NCBI RefSeq assembly: GCF_024701375.2
Contig: NZ_CP113910.1
Location: forward strand, 6,262,001 to 6,326,000
Direction of reading: 5' to 3'
Source: Streptomyces sp. KMM 9044
GTDB taxonomy: Bacteria > Actinomycetota > Actinomycetes > Streptomycetales > Streptomycetaceae
DNA length: 64,000 nt
The position numbers and the translations under genes were made by a program. Each line of letters opens with the position of its first letter. The first letter of the stretch is position 1. This document shows, one piece after another, positions 43,071 to 52,817 of the stretch. The notes beneath the pieces were generated by a model. The model made no database searches. It had not been told where the DNA came from and saw only the letters and a program-made list of their open reading frames with translations.

Positions 43071-44726
43071 TCACGCGTCGTACACGTCGGCCTTCTTGGG
43101 AGCCGCGTCCTGGACCGCTCCGCTGAGGGACGAGGACCGGGCACCGAACTTCTCCGTGTCCACGCCGTTCTCCTTCAGCACCTTGATCGCCGCCGAGTGC
43201 ACCGCCCGCAGGACCGGCGTGGCCGCGCGCAGCGCGTCGTCGGCCATGAAACGGTGCCGCCACGGCTTGTCCGCCCAGGCGTGCCGCAGGCCGAAGGGCT
43301 CGGGCAGCGAGAGCTTGCCGCCCAGCCAGTAGAGCAGCGGCGGATACCAGGTCAGCGGCGCGCGGGCGGCCAGGCGCACCACCTCGTCGGTGTCGACCAG
43401 CGGGAGCTTGACCGTCCTGGTCTCCCAGAACCTGACCGACTTCTGGACCGACTTCTCCTTGGCCGCCGGCTTGCTCGTGAACAGGGGGTGCACCGGGCCC
43501 AACGCATGACCGGTGACCTCGATGCGCAGCGTCTCGTGCAGCACCGTCACCGTGATCAGCATGGTGAGGACCAACTGACCGTCCCACAGCGTCCACTGCA
43601 CGCCCAGGTAGTGCCGGTCACCCGCGCCGAACTGCTGGTTGTTGCAGATCTCCTGTATGGCGTGCGACTTGATCTGGTACGCCTCGACGTCGGTGCCGTC
43701 GGGCCGGGACACCGCTCCCGCGTTCTCCCCGATGGGGGTGACGATCCAGTGCCGCACCGTCGGCTTGGGGAAGCCCCCGGTGTGCAGCGGGCCGCGCTCC
43801 AGCATGCGCAGCCGGTCGTGAACGGCCTTGATGACGTCCCAGCTGCGGAACGGGTTGATCTCCCGGTCCGGGTCGACCGGGACCAGCTCCTCGGCGAGCT
43901 GCCAGCTGCCCCAGCGCGTGCCCATGCCGAGTATCCCCTTGGGCCCGGCGTAGAACACGGAGTTGGACTGCTGCTCGGCGCTGAGCCGGGCCAGCGACTG
44001 ACGCAACTGCTCGGCGGCCGTCTCACCGGGGCTGCTCGGTACCGCCTCGGGCACCTTGGCGCCCACACTGCCGCCGGAGAGCAGGCTGCTCCAGCGCTCC
44101 CTGAGGTCATGGGCCGTGCGCTCGCAGATCCGCTTGGCCCAGAACCAGCCGACCACCGGGGCGACGACACAGGCACGCGCGTACCAGCCCCAGAATCCGT
44201 CGAAGGGCATCCGGAGCAGGAAGAGTGCGGCGAGGAGTCCTATCGCGACCAGCAGGACGGTGGCGAGCGCGCCGGCCCGCCTGTCCTCGCGCCTGGCGAT
44301 GGTGGTGCGGATCTGGAAGACCAGCAGCCAGACCAGCAGGCCGGGCAGGAACAGCAGGCCGCACAGGACCATCACGGCACTCAGCCAGTTGTCCCGCTCC
44401 CTGCGGATGCGGTGTGCCGCGAGGCTGTGCTCCACGACCACCTGCGGCTGGGTGCCGAAGGACTGGATGAGCGGTGCCCGCCCGGAACCCAGCATCCGGT
44501 CGATGATCGCCCGGGAGAACGCCTCGCCCAGATTCGGCCGGAACAGCGCGATCCGGGGCTCGCCGACGGACGACTTGTGCCACTCGCTGTTGGCCTTGAG
44601 TATCTCGTCGGCCTCGTTGTCCCGGTAGGCGGCCGAGGCCAGCGCGAACGTCGGGGTCTGCCCGTCGTCGCCGGTGCTCGGCACCTGCGGACCGAAGAAC
44701 TCCGCGTAACCGCCTTCAACGGCCAT
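43071..44726 (-). CDS. large membrane protein of unknown function
   Basis: 551-residue protein. The N-terminal 110 residues are soluble, then four membrane helices appear in two pairs (LSAVMVLCGLLFLPGLLVWLLVF, LATVLLVAIGLLAALFLL, ARACVVAPVVGWFW), followed by a long cytosolic or extracellular part with WDGQLVLTMLITVTVLHETLRIEV as a further hydrophobic stretch. No known catalytic motif. It is transcribed convergently with the HIT gene; only 34 bases separate the stops. The ATG at 44726 is preceded by a purine-rich GGGGGCGGGA. Confidence 0.7.
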   Translation of the reverse strand: MAVEGGYAEFFGPQVPSTGDDGQTPTFALASAAYRDNEADEILKANSEWHKSSVGEPRIALFRPNLGEAFSRAIIDRMLGSGRAPLIQSFGTQPQVVVEHSLAAHRIRRERDNWLSAVMVLCGLLFLPGLLVWLLVFQIRTTIARREDRRAGALATVLLVAIGLLAALFLLRMPFDGFWGWYARACVVAPVVGWFWAKRICERTAHDLRERWSSLLSGGSVGAKVPEAVPSSPGETAAEQLRQSLARLSAEQQSNSVFYAGPKGILGMGTRWGSWQLAEELVPVDPDREINPFRSWDVIKAVHDRLRMLERGPLHTGGFPKPTVRHWIVTPIGENAGAVSRPDGTDVEAYQIKSHAIQEICNNQQFGAGDRHYLGVQWTLWDGQLVLTMLITVTVLHETLRIEVTGHALGPVHPLFTSKPAAKEKSVQKSVRFWETRTVKLPLVDTDEVVRLAARAPLTWYPPLLYWLGGKLSLPEPFGLRHAWADKPWRHRFMADDALRAATPVLRAVHSAAIKVLKENGVDTEKFGARSSSLSGAVQDAAPKKADVYDA

Positions 44727-45035
44727 TCCCGCCCCCGATCGCCGCCACTGTCGTCCTGCGGCCTTCCCGACTTCCCTGCCGCGCACACCTGTTGGACTGG
44801 TCTTCAGGGTATCCGCAGCCACCGGTGTCCGTCGGTTGACGGCCGAAAGCCGCCCGCCGGTACGAAGCGCGGCCTCTCCACGGGCGCATTCCGCGGCTGC
44901 CGGGTGCGTGTCCGGGCGCGGTGATGCGCGGGCGCCCGCGGGGCTGCAGGAGCCGGCCGGCGGGCTCCCGGTGCCTCGTCCGGGCCATGAGGAGGCACCG
45001 GCCGCCGTCGGCCGCCCGCTGTCCGCCACCTGCCG
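44727..45035. other. 309-bp gap
   Basis: No convincing gene. GGAGCC (44949-44954) and GGCTCC (44963-44968) form a small hairpin that could end the EF-G-like gene transcript. The promoter of the membrane protein gene should lie in the left half. Confidence 0.4.
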
Positions 45036-47231
45036 TCAGGCGCTGAGCACCCCCGCCCGGACCCGCTCGGCGACCTGCGCCGGCATCGGCTCGTGCCGCA
45101 CGTACCGGCGGCTGAAGCGCGCGGTGCCGTGCGAGAGCGACCGCAGGGCGACGCCGTACCGGCCGATCTCCATCTCCGGGACCTCCGCCCGGACGAGGGT
45201 GCGGCCTCCCGGCGACTGCTCGGTGCCGAGTACCCGGCCGCGCCGGCCGGACAGATCGCTCATCACCGGGCCCACGTAGTCGTCACCGACCAGCACGCTC
45301 ACCTCGGCCACCGGCTCCAGGAGATGGATCCGCGCGTCCGCAGCCGCCTCCCGCAACGCCAGCGCGCCGGCCGTCTGGAAGGCCGCGTCCGAGGAGTCCA
45401 CCGAGTGGGCCTTGCCGTCCCGCAGCGTCACCCGTACGTCGGTCAGCGGGTGACCGGCCGCGACTCCTCTGGCGGCCTGCGCCCGTACGCCCTTCTCGAC
45501 GGACGGGACGAACTGCCGCGGCACCGCGCCGCCGACGACCTTGTCCACGAACTCGACGCCCGAACCGCCCGGGAGCGGCTCCACGTCGATCTCACAGATG
45601 GCGAACTGCCCGTGCCCGCCGGACTGCTTGACGTGCCGTCCGCGCCCCGAGGCCCTGGAGCCGAACGTCTCGCGCAGCGGTACCCGGTGGGCCACGACGT
45701 CCACCTGGACGCCGTACCGGCCGCGCAGCCGCTCCAGGGCCACGTCCGCGTGGGCCTCGCCCAGACACCACAGGACCACCTGGTGGGTGTCCTGGTTGTG
45801 CTCCAGGCGCGTCGTGGGGTCCTCCGCGACGAGGCGGGCCAGTCCCTGCGAGAGCTTGTCCTCGTCCGGCTTGCTGCGCGCCCGGATGGCCAGGGGCAGC
45901 AGTGGGTCGGGCATCTCCCAGGGTTCCATCAGGAGGGGGTCGTCCTTGTCGGACAGGGTGTCCCCGGTCTCCGCGCGGCCCAGCTTCGCCACGCACGCGA
46001 GATCCCCCGCGATGACGTGGGACACCGGGCGCTGCTGCTTGCCGAACGGTGTGGACAGGGCACCGATCCGTTCGTCGACATCGTGGTCCTCGTGGCCCCG
46101 GTCGGCCAGTCCGCGCCCCGAGACGTGCACCGTCTGGTCGGCGCGCAGGGTGCCGGAGAACAGCCGGATCAGCGAGAGCCGTCCGACGTACGGGTCGGAC
46201 GAGGTCTTGACGACCTCGGCGACCAACGGGGCGTCGGGGTCGCACGGCTTCAGCTCACGCGGTGCGCCGCCGACCGTGGTCACACGCGGTGCGCTGTGTT
46301 CCAGCGGGGTCGGGAAGCCGCCGGTGACCAGCCCGAGCAGTTCGACCGTGCCGAGGCCCTGGCGGGCGCCCCCGGCCGCGGGGGCGGCGGCCAGGACGGG
46401 GAAGAACACACCGCGCGCGACGGCCTTCTCCAGGTCCTCGATCAGGGTTCCGACGTCGCACGGCTCGCCGCCGAGGTAGCGGTCCATGAGGGTCTCGTCC
46501 TCGCTCTCCGCGATGATCCCCTCGATCAGCCGGTTGCGGGCCTCCTCGATCAGGGGCAGCCGGTCCGGGTCGGGCTCGTGCTCCTCGCGTTCGCCGGAGG
46601 AGTAGTCGAACAGCTTCTGCGTCAGCAGCCCGATCAGACCCGTCACGGGCGCGTGTCCGTCGGGCCCCTCCGGGCCGTGCAGCGGCAGGTACAACGGCAG
46701 CACGGCATCGGGGTCGTCCCCGCCGAACGTCTGCGCGCACACGCGCGTCATCTCGGTGAAGTCCGCGCGGGCCGCTTCCAGGTGCGTGACGACGATGGCC
46801 CGCGGCATGCCCACGGCCGCGCACTCGTCCCACACCATGCGGGTCGAACCGTCCACCCCGTCGGAGGCCGAGACGACGAAAAGGGCCGCGTCCGCCGCTC
46901 GCAGACCGGCCCTGAGCTCACCGACGAAGTCGGCGTACCCGGGAGTGTCCAACAGATTGATCTTGATGCCGTCCCATTCGAGGGGCACCAGGGAGAGCTG
47001 TACCGAGCGCTGCTGCCGGTGCTCGATGTCGTCGTAGTCGGAGACGGTGCCGCCGTCCTCCACCCGGCCCGCCCGGTTCACCGCTCCCGCGGTCAGCGCG
47101 AGAGCCTCCACCAAGGTCGTCTTGCCCGATCCGGAGTGGCCGACCAGCACCACGTTCCGTACGGACGCGGGGTGGTCGGCCGCCTGTGCCCTTCCGGCGG
47201 CTCCGGGGTGTGTGCGTGCCTTGTCGCCCAT
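45036..47231 (-). CDS. elongation factor G-like GTPase (EF-G2 type)
   Basis: 731-residue paralogue of EF-G. G1 is GHSGSGKTT (31-39) and G3 is DTPGYADF (95-102), but the guanine-specificity motif G4, NKxD in true EF-G, reads THLE (149-152), so GTP selectivity or hydrolysis may be altered. All five EF-G domains are present; domain IV keeps HVKQSGGHGQFA. Such EF-G2 proteins do not replace EF-G in translocation in mycobacteria. Start at ATG 47231, with AGGCAGGA just upstream. Confidence 0.87.
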   Translation of the reverse strand: MGDKARTHPGAAGRAQAADHPASVRNVVLVGHSGSGKTTLVEALALTAGAVNRAGRVEDGGTVSDYDDIEHRQQRSVQLSLVPLEWDGIKINLLDTPGYADFVGELRAGLRAADAALFVVSASDGVDGSTRMVWDECAAVGMPRAIVVTHLEAARADFTEMTRVCAQTFGGDDPDAVLPLYLPLHGPEGPDGHAPVTGLIGLLTQKLFDYSSGEREEHEPDPDRLPLIEEARNRLIEGIIAESEDETLMDRYLGGEPCDVGTLIEDLEKAVARGVFFPVLAAAPAAGGARQGLGTVELLGLVTGGFPTPLEHSAPRVTTVGGAPRELKPCDPDAPLVAEVVKTSSDPYVGRLSLIRLFSGTLRADQTVHVSGRGLADRGHEDHDVDERIGALSTPFGKQQRPVSHVIAGDLACVAKLGRAETGDTLSDKDDPLLMEPWEMPDPLLPLAIRARSKPDEDKLSQGLARLVAEDPTTRLEHNQDTHQVVLWCLGEAHADVALERLRGRYGVQVDVVAHRVPLRETFGSRASGRGRHVKQSGGHGQFAICEIDVEPLPGGSGVEFVDKVVGGAVPRQFVPSVEKGVRAQAARGVAAGHPLTDVRVTLRDGKAHSVDSSDAAFQTAGALALREAAADARIHLLEPVAEVSVLVGDDYVGPVMSDLSGRRGRVLGTEQSPGGRTLVRAEVPEMEIGRYGVALRSLSHGTARFSRRYVRHEPMPAQVAERVRAGVLSA

Positions 47232-47549
47232 GGTCCTGCCTCCCGTGCACGGTGAGGTCACTGTGGGCGCGGACTCGCGGAATCCTCCCCGGGGCCGGCC
47301 CGGGGCACCCCGAGCGGTGACGGCTCCGGCGACGCCCGCGGTCCTTCGAGCTTTCCACTCCCGTCACGGTGCGTCCATACGAAGGACGCGATCCCCCTCC
47401 CGGCGCCGCTTCGGGACGGGGATCCGCACGCCGGCCGTCCCCCGTGCCGGATCCTCGGGTGCCCGGCGCCGGTCGTCCGCGCGCGTGACTACGATGGGCC
47501 AGCCGGTGGCCAGTGGGGCCACGCGGCCACACCGACCGTCGGGAAGGCC
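47232..47549. other. 318-bp divergent gap
   Basis: Separates the EF-G-like gene from pgsA. TACGAT at 47490-47495 is a possible -10 for pgsA but I see no -35. No gene or strong hairpin is evident. Confidence 0.4.
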
Positions 47550-48239
47550 ATGCTGAACAAGTACGCGCGTGCATTCTTCACGCGTGTCCTCACACCGTTC
47601 GCCGCGTTTCTCATCCGGCGGGGGGTCAGCCCGGACACGGTCACGCTCATCGGCACCGCCGGTGTGGTCGCGGGCGCGCTGGTCTTCTACCCCATGGGCG
47701 AGTTCTTCTGGGGCACGGTCGTCATCACGCTGTTCGTGTTCTCCGACCTCGTCGACGGCAACATGGCCCGCCAGCTGGGCCGCTCCAGCCGCTGGGGTGC
47801 CTTCCTCGACTCCACCCTCGACCGGGTCGCCGACGGGGCCGTCTTCGGCGGCTTCGCCCTGTGGTACGCGGGCGGCGGCGACGACCTCGTCCTGTGCGCC
47901 GTGTCGATCTTCTGCCTGGCAAGTGGCCAGGTGGTGTCGTACACCAAGGCGCGCGGCGAGTCGATCGGACTGCCGGTGGCCGTGAACGGGCTGATCGAGC
48001 GGGCCGAGCGGCTCGTCGTCTCCCTGGTCGCGGCCGGCCTGGCGGGCCTGCACGCCTTCGGCGTGCCCGGCATCCAGTACCTGCTGCCGGTCGCCCTGTG
48101 GATCGTCGCCGTCGGCAGCCTGATCACGCTGATCCAGCGGGTCGTCACGGTGCGCCGGGAGTCCGCCGAGGCGGAGGCCGCCCAGGGACAGGAGGCCGCC
48201 GGGGAGCAGGAGGCCCGCGGGAGCGGGGCCGCGAAGTGA
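47550..48239 (+). CDS. pgsA: phosphatidylinositol phosphate synthase (CDP-alcohol phosphatidyltransferase)
   Basis: 229-residue integral membrane enzyme. The CDP-alcohol phosphotransferase motif is complete: Asp66, Asp69, Gly70, Ala73, Arg74, Gly83, Asp87, Asp91. Actinobacterial members join CDP-diacylglycerol to inositol-1-phosphate; the following PIM acyltransferase and PimA genes support that substrate over glycerol phosphate. About six hydrophobic helices surround the motif, and the C-terminus is a charged Glu/Ala tail. It overlaps the next gene by GTGA. Confidence 0.92.
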   Translation: MLNKYARAFFTRVLTPFAAFLIRRGVSPDTVTLIGTAGVVAGALVFYPMGEFFWGTVVITLFVFSDLVDGNMARQLGRSSRWGAFLDSTLDRVADGAVFGGFALWYAGGGDDLVLCAVSIFCLASGQVVSYTKARGESIGLPVAVNGLIERAERLVVSLVAAGLAGLHAFGVPGIQYLLPVALWIVAVGSLITLIQRVVTVRRESAEAEAAQGQEAAGEQEARGSGAAK

Positions 48240-49168
48240 GTGTGCGGGACCGCCTGAGCGACGCCCTGTACGGTGCCGGCTGGGCCACCGTCAAGAAGCT
48301 GCCCGAACCCGTCGCCGTGCGGCTCGGCCGGACCATCGCCGACATCGTCTGGAAACGGCGCGGCCAGGGCGTGCTGCGACTGGAGAGCAACTACGCGCGC
48401 GTGGTGCCGGGCGCGAGCCCCGAGCGGCTCGCCGAACTGTCCCGCGCGGGCATGCGTTCGTACCTGCGGTACTGGATGGAGTCCTTCCGGCTGCCCGCCT
48501 GGAGCCCGGAGCACATCGCGAACGGCATCGACATCAAGGACATCCACCACGTGACCGACGGCATGGCGGCCGGCAAGGGCGTCGTCCTCGCGCTGCCGCA
48601 CCTCGCCAACTGGGATCTCGCGGGAGCCTGGGCCACCACCGGGCTCGGCATCCCGTTCACCACCGTCGCCGAGCGCCTGAAGCCGGAGACGCTGTACGAC
48701 CGGTTCGTCGCCTACCGTGAGGGCCTCGGCATGGAGGTGCTCCCGCACAGCGGCGGCAGCGCGTTCGGCACGCTGGCCCGACGGCTGCGTGACGGGGGAC
48801 TGGTCTGCCTGGTCGCCGACCGCGATCTGTCGGCCTCCGGCGTGGAGGTCGAGTTCTTCGGCGAGACCGCGCGGATGCCGGGCGGCCCCGCCCTGCTCGC
48901 CCAGCACACAGGGGCGCTGCTGCTGCCGGCGACGCTCTGGTACGACGACTCGCCCGTGATGCGGGGCCGGGTCCATCCGGCGGTCCCGGTTCCGACGTCA
49001 GGTACGCGGGCCGAGAAGACGTCCGTCATGACACAGGCGCTGGCCGACGCCTTCGCCACGGGCATCGCCGACCACCCGGAGGACTGGCACATGCTGCAGC
49101 GCTTGTGGCTCAAGGATCTCGGTCCCGCGCGGGACCCCGACGAGGACGCCCGGAAGGGGACCCCGTGA
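48236..49168 (+). CDS. phosphatidylinositol mannoside acyltransferase (LpxL/HtrB-like)
   Basis: 310-residue acyltransferase of the lipid A acyltransferase fold. The HX4D motif is His122-Asp127 in LPHLANWDLAG. Its place between pgsA and pimA, with GTGA overlaps on both sides, identifies it as the enzyme adding an acyl chain to the mannose of PIM (PatA in mycobacteria). Start is the GTG at 48236; a GTG at 48242 is an alternative. Confidence 0.9.
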   Translation: MSVRDRLSDALYGAGWATVKKLPEPVAVRLGRTIADIVWKRRGQGVLRLESNYARVVPGASPERLAELSRAGMRSYLRYWMESFRLPAWSPEHIANGIDIKDIHHVTDGMAAGKGVVLALPHLANWDLAGAWATTGLGIPFTTVAERLKPETLYDRFVAYREGLGMEVLPHSGGSAFGTLARRLRDGGLVCLVADRDLSASGVEVEFFGETARMPGGPALLAQHTGALLLPATLWYDDSPVMRGRVHPAVPVPTSGTRAEKTSVMTQALADAFATGIADHPEDWHMLQRLWLKDLGPARDPDEDARKGTP

Positions 49169-50328
49169 GGATCGGCATCGTCTGCCCGTACTCCTGGGAC
49201 GTGCCGGGCGGCGTCCAGTTCCACATCCGGGACCTGGCCGAGTACTTCATCCGCCAGGGTCACGAGGTGTCCGTCCTCGCCCCGGCCGACGAGGACACCC
49301 CGCTGCCGCCGTACGTCGTCTCGGCCGGCCGCGCGGTGCCGGTGCCGTACAACGGCTCGGTGGCCCGGCTCAACTTCGGCTTCCTGTCGGCGGCCCGGGT
49401 GCGGCGCTGGCTGCACGAGGGCGCCTTCGACGTGATCCACATCCACGAGCCGACCTCCCCCTCGCTCGGCCTGCTGGCCTGCTGGGCGGCCCGGGGGCCC
49501 ATCGTCGCGACCTTCCACACGTCCAACCCGCGCTCCAGGGCCATGGTCGCCGCGTACTCCATCCTGCAGGCGGCACTGGAGAAGATCAGCGCGCGGATCG
49601 CGGTGAGCGAGTACGCCCGCCGCACGCTCGTCGAACACCTCGGCGGCGACGCCGTGGTGATCCCGAACGGAGTGGACGTCGACTTCTTCGCCCGCGCCGA
49701 GCCCGAGCCGAACTGGCAGGGCGGCACGATCGGCTTCATCGGCCGCATCGACGAGCCCCGCAAGGGCCTGCCGGTGCTGATGCGCGCCCTGCCGAAAATC
49801 CTCGCCGCCCGCCCGCAGACACGGCTGCTGGTCGCGGGACGCGGCGACGAGAAGGAGGCGGTGCGCACCCTGCCCGCCGAACTCCGTTCCCGGGTCGAGT
49901 TCCTCGGCGTGGTCAGCGACGAGGACAAGGCCCGCTTCCTGCGCAGCGTCGACCTGTACGTGGCACCCAACACCGGCGGCGAGAGCTTCGGCATCATCCT
50001 GGTCGAGGCGATGTCCGCGGGCGCGCCGGTACTCGCCTCCGACCTGGACGCCTTCGCCCAGGTCCTCGACCGGGGCGCAGCCGGCGAACTGTTCCCCAAC
50101 GAGGACGCCGACGGGCTCGCCGAGGCCGCGGTACGCCTCCTGGGGGACCCGGAACGGCGCGCGAAGCTGTGCGAGCGGGGCAGCGCCCACGTCCGCCGTT
50201 TCGACTGGTCGACCGTCGGCGCGGACATCATGTCCGTCTACGAGACGGTGACCGCCGGGGCCGCGGCGGTGGCGGCCGACGAGCGGACGACGGGGCTGTG
50301 GTCGCGCTTCGGGCCGGCGCGGGACTGA
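49165..50328 (+). CDS. pimA: phosphatidylinositol alpha-mannosyltransferase
   Basis: 387-residue GT4-family glycosyltransferase that puts the first mannose from GDP-mannose on phosphatidylinositol at the inner membrane face. Seen are the N-terminal Rossmann strand RIGIVCPYSWDVPGGVQFH, HIHEP, the TIGFIGRIDEPRKGL donor-domain start and the ESFGIILVEAMSAGAPV motif with the conserved Glu pair. It is the last gene of the pgsA-acyltransferase-pimA operon. Confidence 0.93.
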   Translation: MRIGIVCPYSWDVPGGVQFHIRDLAEYFIRQGHEVSVLAPADEDTPLPPYVVSAGRAVPVPYNGSVARLNFGFLSAARVRRWLHEGAFDVIHIHEPTSPSLGLLACWAARGPIVATFHTSNPRSRAMVAAYSILQAALEKISARIAVSEYARRTLVEHLGGDAVVIPNGVDVDFFARAEPEPNWQGGTIGFIGRIDEPRKGLPVLMRALPKILAARPQTRLLVAGRGDEKEAVRTLPAELRSRVEFLGVVSDEDKARFLRSVDLYVAPNTGGESFGIILVEAMSAGAPVLASDLDAFAQVLDRGAAGELFPNEDADGLAEAAVRLLGDPERRAKLCERGSAHVRRFDWSTVGADIMSVYETVTAGAAAVAADERTTGLWSRFGPARD

Positions 50329-50437
50329 CGGCGCAGCCCGCGAAGACGGCACCGGTGAACGGCACTTCACCGGTGCCGTCGTCCGCGCCCGGATACCCGG
50401 CGAACCCCGGCGGAGCGCCCCGGTAGCCTTGCCGCCC

Positions 50438-50980
50438 GTGACCGCAACCCTGATCTGGATCCTTGTCGCCCTCGTCGTGATCGGCCTCTACCTGAGCTGG
50501 ACGGCGGGACGGCTGGACCGGCTGCACGCCCGGATCGACGCCGCCCGTGCCGCACTGGACGCGCAGTTGCTGCGCCGTGCCTCCGTGGCCCAGGAACTGG
50601 CCACGTCGGGGGTGCTCGACCCGGCCGCCTCGATCGTGCTCTACGAGGCCGCGCACGCCGCGCGGCAGACGGCGGAGGAACAGCGGGAGGTCGCCGAGAG
50701 CGAACTGAGCCAGGCGCTGCGGGCGGTATTCGCCGAGTCGCAGCAGGTGGACGTGGTCAGGGAAGCGCCCGGAGGGGAGGACGCGGCCCTGGAACTCGCC
50801 GAGGCGGTCCGCAGGGTGCCCATGGCCCGCCGCTTCCACAACGACGCCGTACGGGCCGCACGCGCCCTGCGCCGGCACCGCAAGGTGCGCTGGTTTCGGC
50901 TGGCGGGCCACGCGCCGTTCCCGATGGCGTTCGAAATGGACGACGAACCTCCGGCCGCCCTGGTCGAACGCGCGACCTGA
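50438..50980 (+). CDS. single-pass membrane protein with coiled helical domain (LemA-like topology)
   Basis: 180-residue protein: an N-terminal membrane helix ([17 protein letters not shown]) and a long Ala/Arg/Glu-rich helical region, [20 protein letters not shown] onward, resembling the topology of LemA proteins but without a firm match. The GTG at 50438 is eight bases after TAGCCT, so the mRNA may be leaderless. It follows pimA by 110 bases. Confidence 0.68.
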   Translation: MTATLIWILVALVVIGLYLSWTAGRLDRLHARIDAARAALDAQLLRRASVAQELATSGVLDPAASIVLYEAAHAARQTAEEQREVAESELSQALRAVFAESQQVDVVREAPGGEDAALELAEAVRRVPMARRFHNDAVRAARALRRHRKVRWFRLAGHAPFPMAFEMDDEPPAALVERAT

Positions 50981-50981
50981 T

Positions 50982-51020
50982 CGGCAGCACTCACCGGCAG
51001 CACTCACCGGCAGCACTCAC
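50982..51020. repeat. 13-bp tandem repeat x3
   Basis: CGGCAGCACTCAC is repeated three times exactly, starting two bases after the stop codon of the preceding gene. It lies 150 bases upstream of pdxS. Confidence 0.9.
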
Positions 51021-51173
51021 CGGGAGTCCGCGCCGGACGCCCGCGCCGGAGCCGGACCGGGAGCTCCGCCCAAAAGGATCCACCGCCCCTGCATTGGCTC
51101 TTGCTGTGGACTGGTGCGTTCGCGTTTCCTCAGTGCTGCAGAAACCCCCTCTTCGCCGTCAGTGAGGTCACTC

Positions 51174-52085
51174 GTGTCCAGCACGCTCTCCGAAAACCAG
51201 GGTCCCGAGACCGGCACCGCCCGCGTGAAGCGCGGCATGGCCGAGCAGCTCAAGGGCGGCGTGATCATGGACGTCGTCACGCCGGAGCAGGCCAGGATCG
51301 CCGAGGACGCGGGCGCCGTCGCCGTCATGGCCCTGGAGCGCGTCCCCGCCGACATCCGCAAGGACGGCGGCGTGGCCCGGATGTCCGACCCGGAGATGAT
51401 CGAGGGAATCATCGAGGCCGTCTCCATCCCGGTCATGGCCAAGTCCCGCATCGGCCACTTCGTCGAGGCGCAGGTGCTGCAGTCGCTCGGCGTCGACTAC
51501 ATCGACGAGTCCGAGGTCCTCACCCCCGCCGACGAGGTCAACCACTCCGACAAGTGGTCGTTCACCACCCCCTTCGTCTGCGGTGCCACCAACCTCGGTG
51601 AGGCCCTGCGCCGTATCACCGAGGGCGCCGCGATGATCCGCTCCAAGGGCGAGGCCGGCACCGGAAACGTCGTCGAGGCGGTCCGCCACCTGCGTCAGAT
51701 CAAGAACGAGATCGCCCGGCTGCGCGGCTTCGACAACCACGAGCTGTACGCCGCCGCCAAGGAACTGCGCGCCCCCCACGAACTGGTCAGGGAGGTCGCC
51801 GAACTGGGCAAGCTGCCGGTCGTGCTGTTCTCCGCCGGCGGTGTCGCCACTCCTGCCGACGCCGCTCTGATGCGTCAGCTCGGTGCCGAGGGCGTCTTTG
51901 TCGGCTCCGGCATCTTCAAGTCGGGCGACCCGGCCAAGCGGGCGGCCGCCATCGTCAGGGCGACCACCTTCTTCGACGACCCCGAGGTGATCGCGGAGGC
52001 GTCCCGCAACCTCGGCGAGGCCATGGTCGGCATCAACTGCGACACCCTCCCCGAGGCCGAGCGCTACGCCAACCGCGGCTGGTAG
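51174..52085 (+). CDS. pdxS: pyridoxal 5'-phosphate synthase subunit PdxS
   Basis: 303-residue synthase of the DXP-independent vitamin B6 pathway, condensing ribose-5-phosphate, glyceraldehyde-3-phosphate and ammonia. Key segments are [30 protein letters not shown] with a catalytic Lys, and [16 protein letters not shown]. Ammonia comes from PdxT, encoded nine bases downstream. The GTG at 51174 starts the usual N-terminus. Confidence 0.97.
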   Translation: MSSTLSENQGPETGTARVKRGMAEQLKGGVIMDVVTPEQARIAEDAGAVAVMALERVPADIRKDGGVARMSDPEMIEGIIEAVSIPVMAKSRIGHFVEAQVLQSLGVDYIDESEVLTPADEVNHSDKWSFTTPFVCGATNLGEALRRITEGAAMIRSKGEAGTGNVVEAVRHLRQIKNEIARLRGFDNHELYAAAKELRAPHELVREVAELGKLPVVLFSAGGVATPADAALMRQLGAEGVFVGSGIFKSGDPAKRAAAIVRATTFFDDPEVIAEASRNLGEAMVGINCDTLPEAERYANRGW

Positions 52086-52094
52086 GTCCCGGGC

Positions 52095-52700
52095 ATGAGT
52101 GACATCGTCATCGGTGTCCTGGCCCTCCAGGGCGACGTACGAGAGCATCTCGTCGCCCTGGCCGCGGCCGACGCCGTCGCCAGGCCGGTGCGGCGCCCGG
52201 AGGAACTCGCGGAGGTCGACGGCCTCGTCCTTCCCGGCGGGGAGTCCACCACCATCTCCAAGCTGGCCGTCCTGTTCGGCCTGATGGAGCCTCTGCGCGC
52301 GCGTGTGCGCGACGGCATGCCGGTCTACGGCACGTGCGCCGGAATGATCCTGCTCGCCGGCAAGATCCTCGACCCGCGCTCCGGCCAGGAGACCGTGGGC
52401 GGCATCGACATGATCGTGCGCCGCAACGCGTTCGGACGGCAGAACGAGTCCTTCGAGGCGGCAGTCGACGTCCGGGGCATCACGGGCGGCCCCGTGCACG
52501 GGGTCTTCATCCGTGCTCCCTGGGTCGAGTCCGTCGGCGCCGGCGCGGAGGTGATCGCCGAGCACGACGGCCACATCGTCGCCGTCCGCCAGGGCAACGC
52601 GCTGGCCACGTCGTTCCACCCGGAACTGACAGGCGATCACCGGGTGCACGGCCTGTTCGTCGACATGGCGCGCGGACACGGGGCGGCCGGCTCCCGGTAG
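52095..52700 (+). CDS. pdxT: pyridoxal 5'-phosphate synthase glutaminase subunit PdxT
   Basis: 201-residue class I glutaminase supplying ammonia to PdxS. The triad is Cys81 (GTCAG), His175 and Glu177 (FHPEL), and the PdxT-specific LPGGESTT is present. The ATG at 52095 follows the pdxS stop by nine bases, so the two form an operon. Confidence 0.96.
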   Translation: MSDIVIGVLALQGDVREHLVALAAADAVARPVRRPEELAEVDGLVLPGGESTTISKLAVLFGLMEPLRARVRDGMPVYGTCAGMILLAGKILDPRSGQETVGGIDMIVRRNAFGRQNESFEAAVDVRGITGGPVHGVFIRAPWVESVGAGAEVIAEHDGHIVAVRQGNALATSFHPELTGDHRVHGLFVDMARGHGAAGSR

Positions 52701-52817
52701 GGCTTGGTCCGGCGTCCTCTGCCTGCCCGGCGGGCGGACGACGGGAAATGTCGGACCGGGCCCTTGTAAGATTCCTGCGTTCGTTGCAGAGATGGGTTAC
52801 GCGAAGGAGACAGGCAG

